Positions 63,638 through 64,000 of a DNA stretch of 64,000 bases are shown one piece after another (the first letter of the stretch is position 1; each line of letters begins with the position of its first letter). The DNA comes from Cupriavidus taiwanensis (GTDB lineage: Bacteria > Pseudomonadota > Gammaproteobacteria > Burkholderiales > Burkholderiaceae), in the NCBI RefSeq assembly GCF_900250115.1, contig NZ_LT984803.1:1949583-2013582 (forward strand). The letters are read 5' to 3'. The position numbers were made by a program, and so were the translations under genes. Under the pieces are notes generated by a model that saw nothing but the letters and a program-made list of their open reading frames with translations, ran no database searches and had not been told where the DNA came from.

Positions 63638-64000
63638 ATGGAAAAGGTGGCGAAGTGGATGGGGCCGCTGCTGCGCGGCATGGTGTACATGAGCCTGGGC
63701 GCGGTAGCGGCCACGGGCGCGCATGCGCAGGAGTGGAAGCCGTCGAAGCCGGTGCGGTTGCTGGTCGGCTTCGCGCCGGGCGGTTCCGCCGACCTGCTGG
63801 CGCGGCTGGTGCAGGGACCGCTGTCCGAAAGCCTCGGCGTGCCGGTGGTGGTGGAAAACGTGCCGGGCGCGGGCGGCAATATCGCCGCCGACAAGCTGGC
63901 CAAGGCGCCGGCCGACGGCTATACCATCGGCATGGGCGCGGCCGGTGCGATGGCGGTGACGCATGTGCTCAACCCGAAGGGCACGCCGTACAAGGCGGAT
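63638..64000 (+). CDS. Bug-family (TctC-like) periplasmic solute receptor, cut by window end
   Basis: 121 codons visible. The signal peptide MEKVAKWMGPLLRGMVYM...GAHAQ ends near residue 30. The mature part begins EWKPSKPVRLLVGFAPGGSADLLARL, typical of the Bug receptors abundant in Cupriavidus and Bordetella, then VENVPGAGGNIAADKLAKAPADGYT. GGAGCGG before the ATG supports the start. It probably binds the substrate of this catabolic unit; many Bug proteins have no dedicated transporter beside them. Confidence 0.9.
   Translation, partial: MEKVAKWMGPLLRGMVYMSLGAVAATGAHAQEWKPSKPVRLLVGFAPGGSADLLARLVQGPLSESLGVPVVVENVPGAGGNIAADKLAKAPADGYTIGMGAAGAMAVTHVLNPKGTPYKAD

Overview
The window is high-GC DNA from a betaproteobacterium, most likely Cupriavidus (Burkholderiaceae). 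Supporting signs are the S6-PriB-S18-L9-DnaB block, a 3-hydroxybutyrate oligomer hydrolase of the PHA-recycling type, CTGT-N8-ACAG SOS boxes and a Bug-type solute receptor. Almost all of it is densely packed chromosomal DNA. One short AT-rich accessory patch lies near 46-48 kb. Genus and function calls come from reading translations and recalling family motifs; no database search was run.

Region 1 (1-8181, minus strand) is a sulfur-scavenging cluster: sulfate receptor Sbp, the aliphatic sulfonate system SsuE-A-D-C-B, an EAL-domain protein with a degenerate active site, an RBBP9/YdeN-type hydrolase, and the start of sulfate permease CysT, cut by the window edge. Region 2 (8587-12115) holds a ferritin-like protein and ClpB, which has a clear sigma-32-type promoter. 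Region 3 (12226-22872, minus) is a TetR-controlled unit combining a complete LivKGFHM-type ABC importer with an acyl-CoA ligase, a 3HB-oligomer hydrolase and a double-hot-dog MaoC hydratase. This suggests uptake and activation of a hydroxyacyl or related acid rather than simple amino-acid transport.

Region 4 (23-30.6 kb) has a lone alpha/beta hydrolase and then a minus-strand chain, alaA-hom-thrC-moeA-moaD-moaE-crcB. It covers the threonine branch, molybdopterin synthase and fluoride export. Region 5 (30.9-35.3 kb, plus) carries an Mth938-like protein, Bcp peroxiredoxin, a candidate promoter-to-terminator small RNA, a PIN-PhoH ATPase and two envelope proteins. Region 6 (35.4-40.4 kb, minus) has Pit with its DUF47 partner, then dnaB and the S6 ribosomal operon with its leader. 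Region 7 (40.4-45.7 kb) has an asparaginase, lexA with two SOS boxes, small proteins, dusA, and two orphan terminators that may mark small RNAs.

Region 8 (45.8-48.5 kb) begins with tRNA-His. It is followed by a gene-poor, partly AT-rich patch with an OafA-like acyltransferase, flanked by two related terminators. Region 9 (48.5-60.3 kb) has a flavin reductase, a 3-hydroxyisobutyryl-CoA hydrolase-like protein, a chemoreceptor, a sterol-desaturase-family hydroxylase, TypA/BipA, and a MarR-NodT-EmrA-EmrB efflux operon. Region 10 (60.3-64.0 kb, plus) is the most interesting functional unknown: IclR regulator, dipeptidase E, a DUF1177 protein, an AroM-family protein with racemase-like cysteines, and a Bug receptor cut by the window end. 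Together they look like an uncharacterised uptake and catabolic system.
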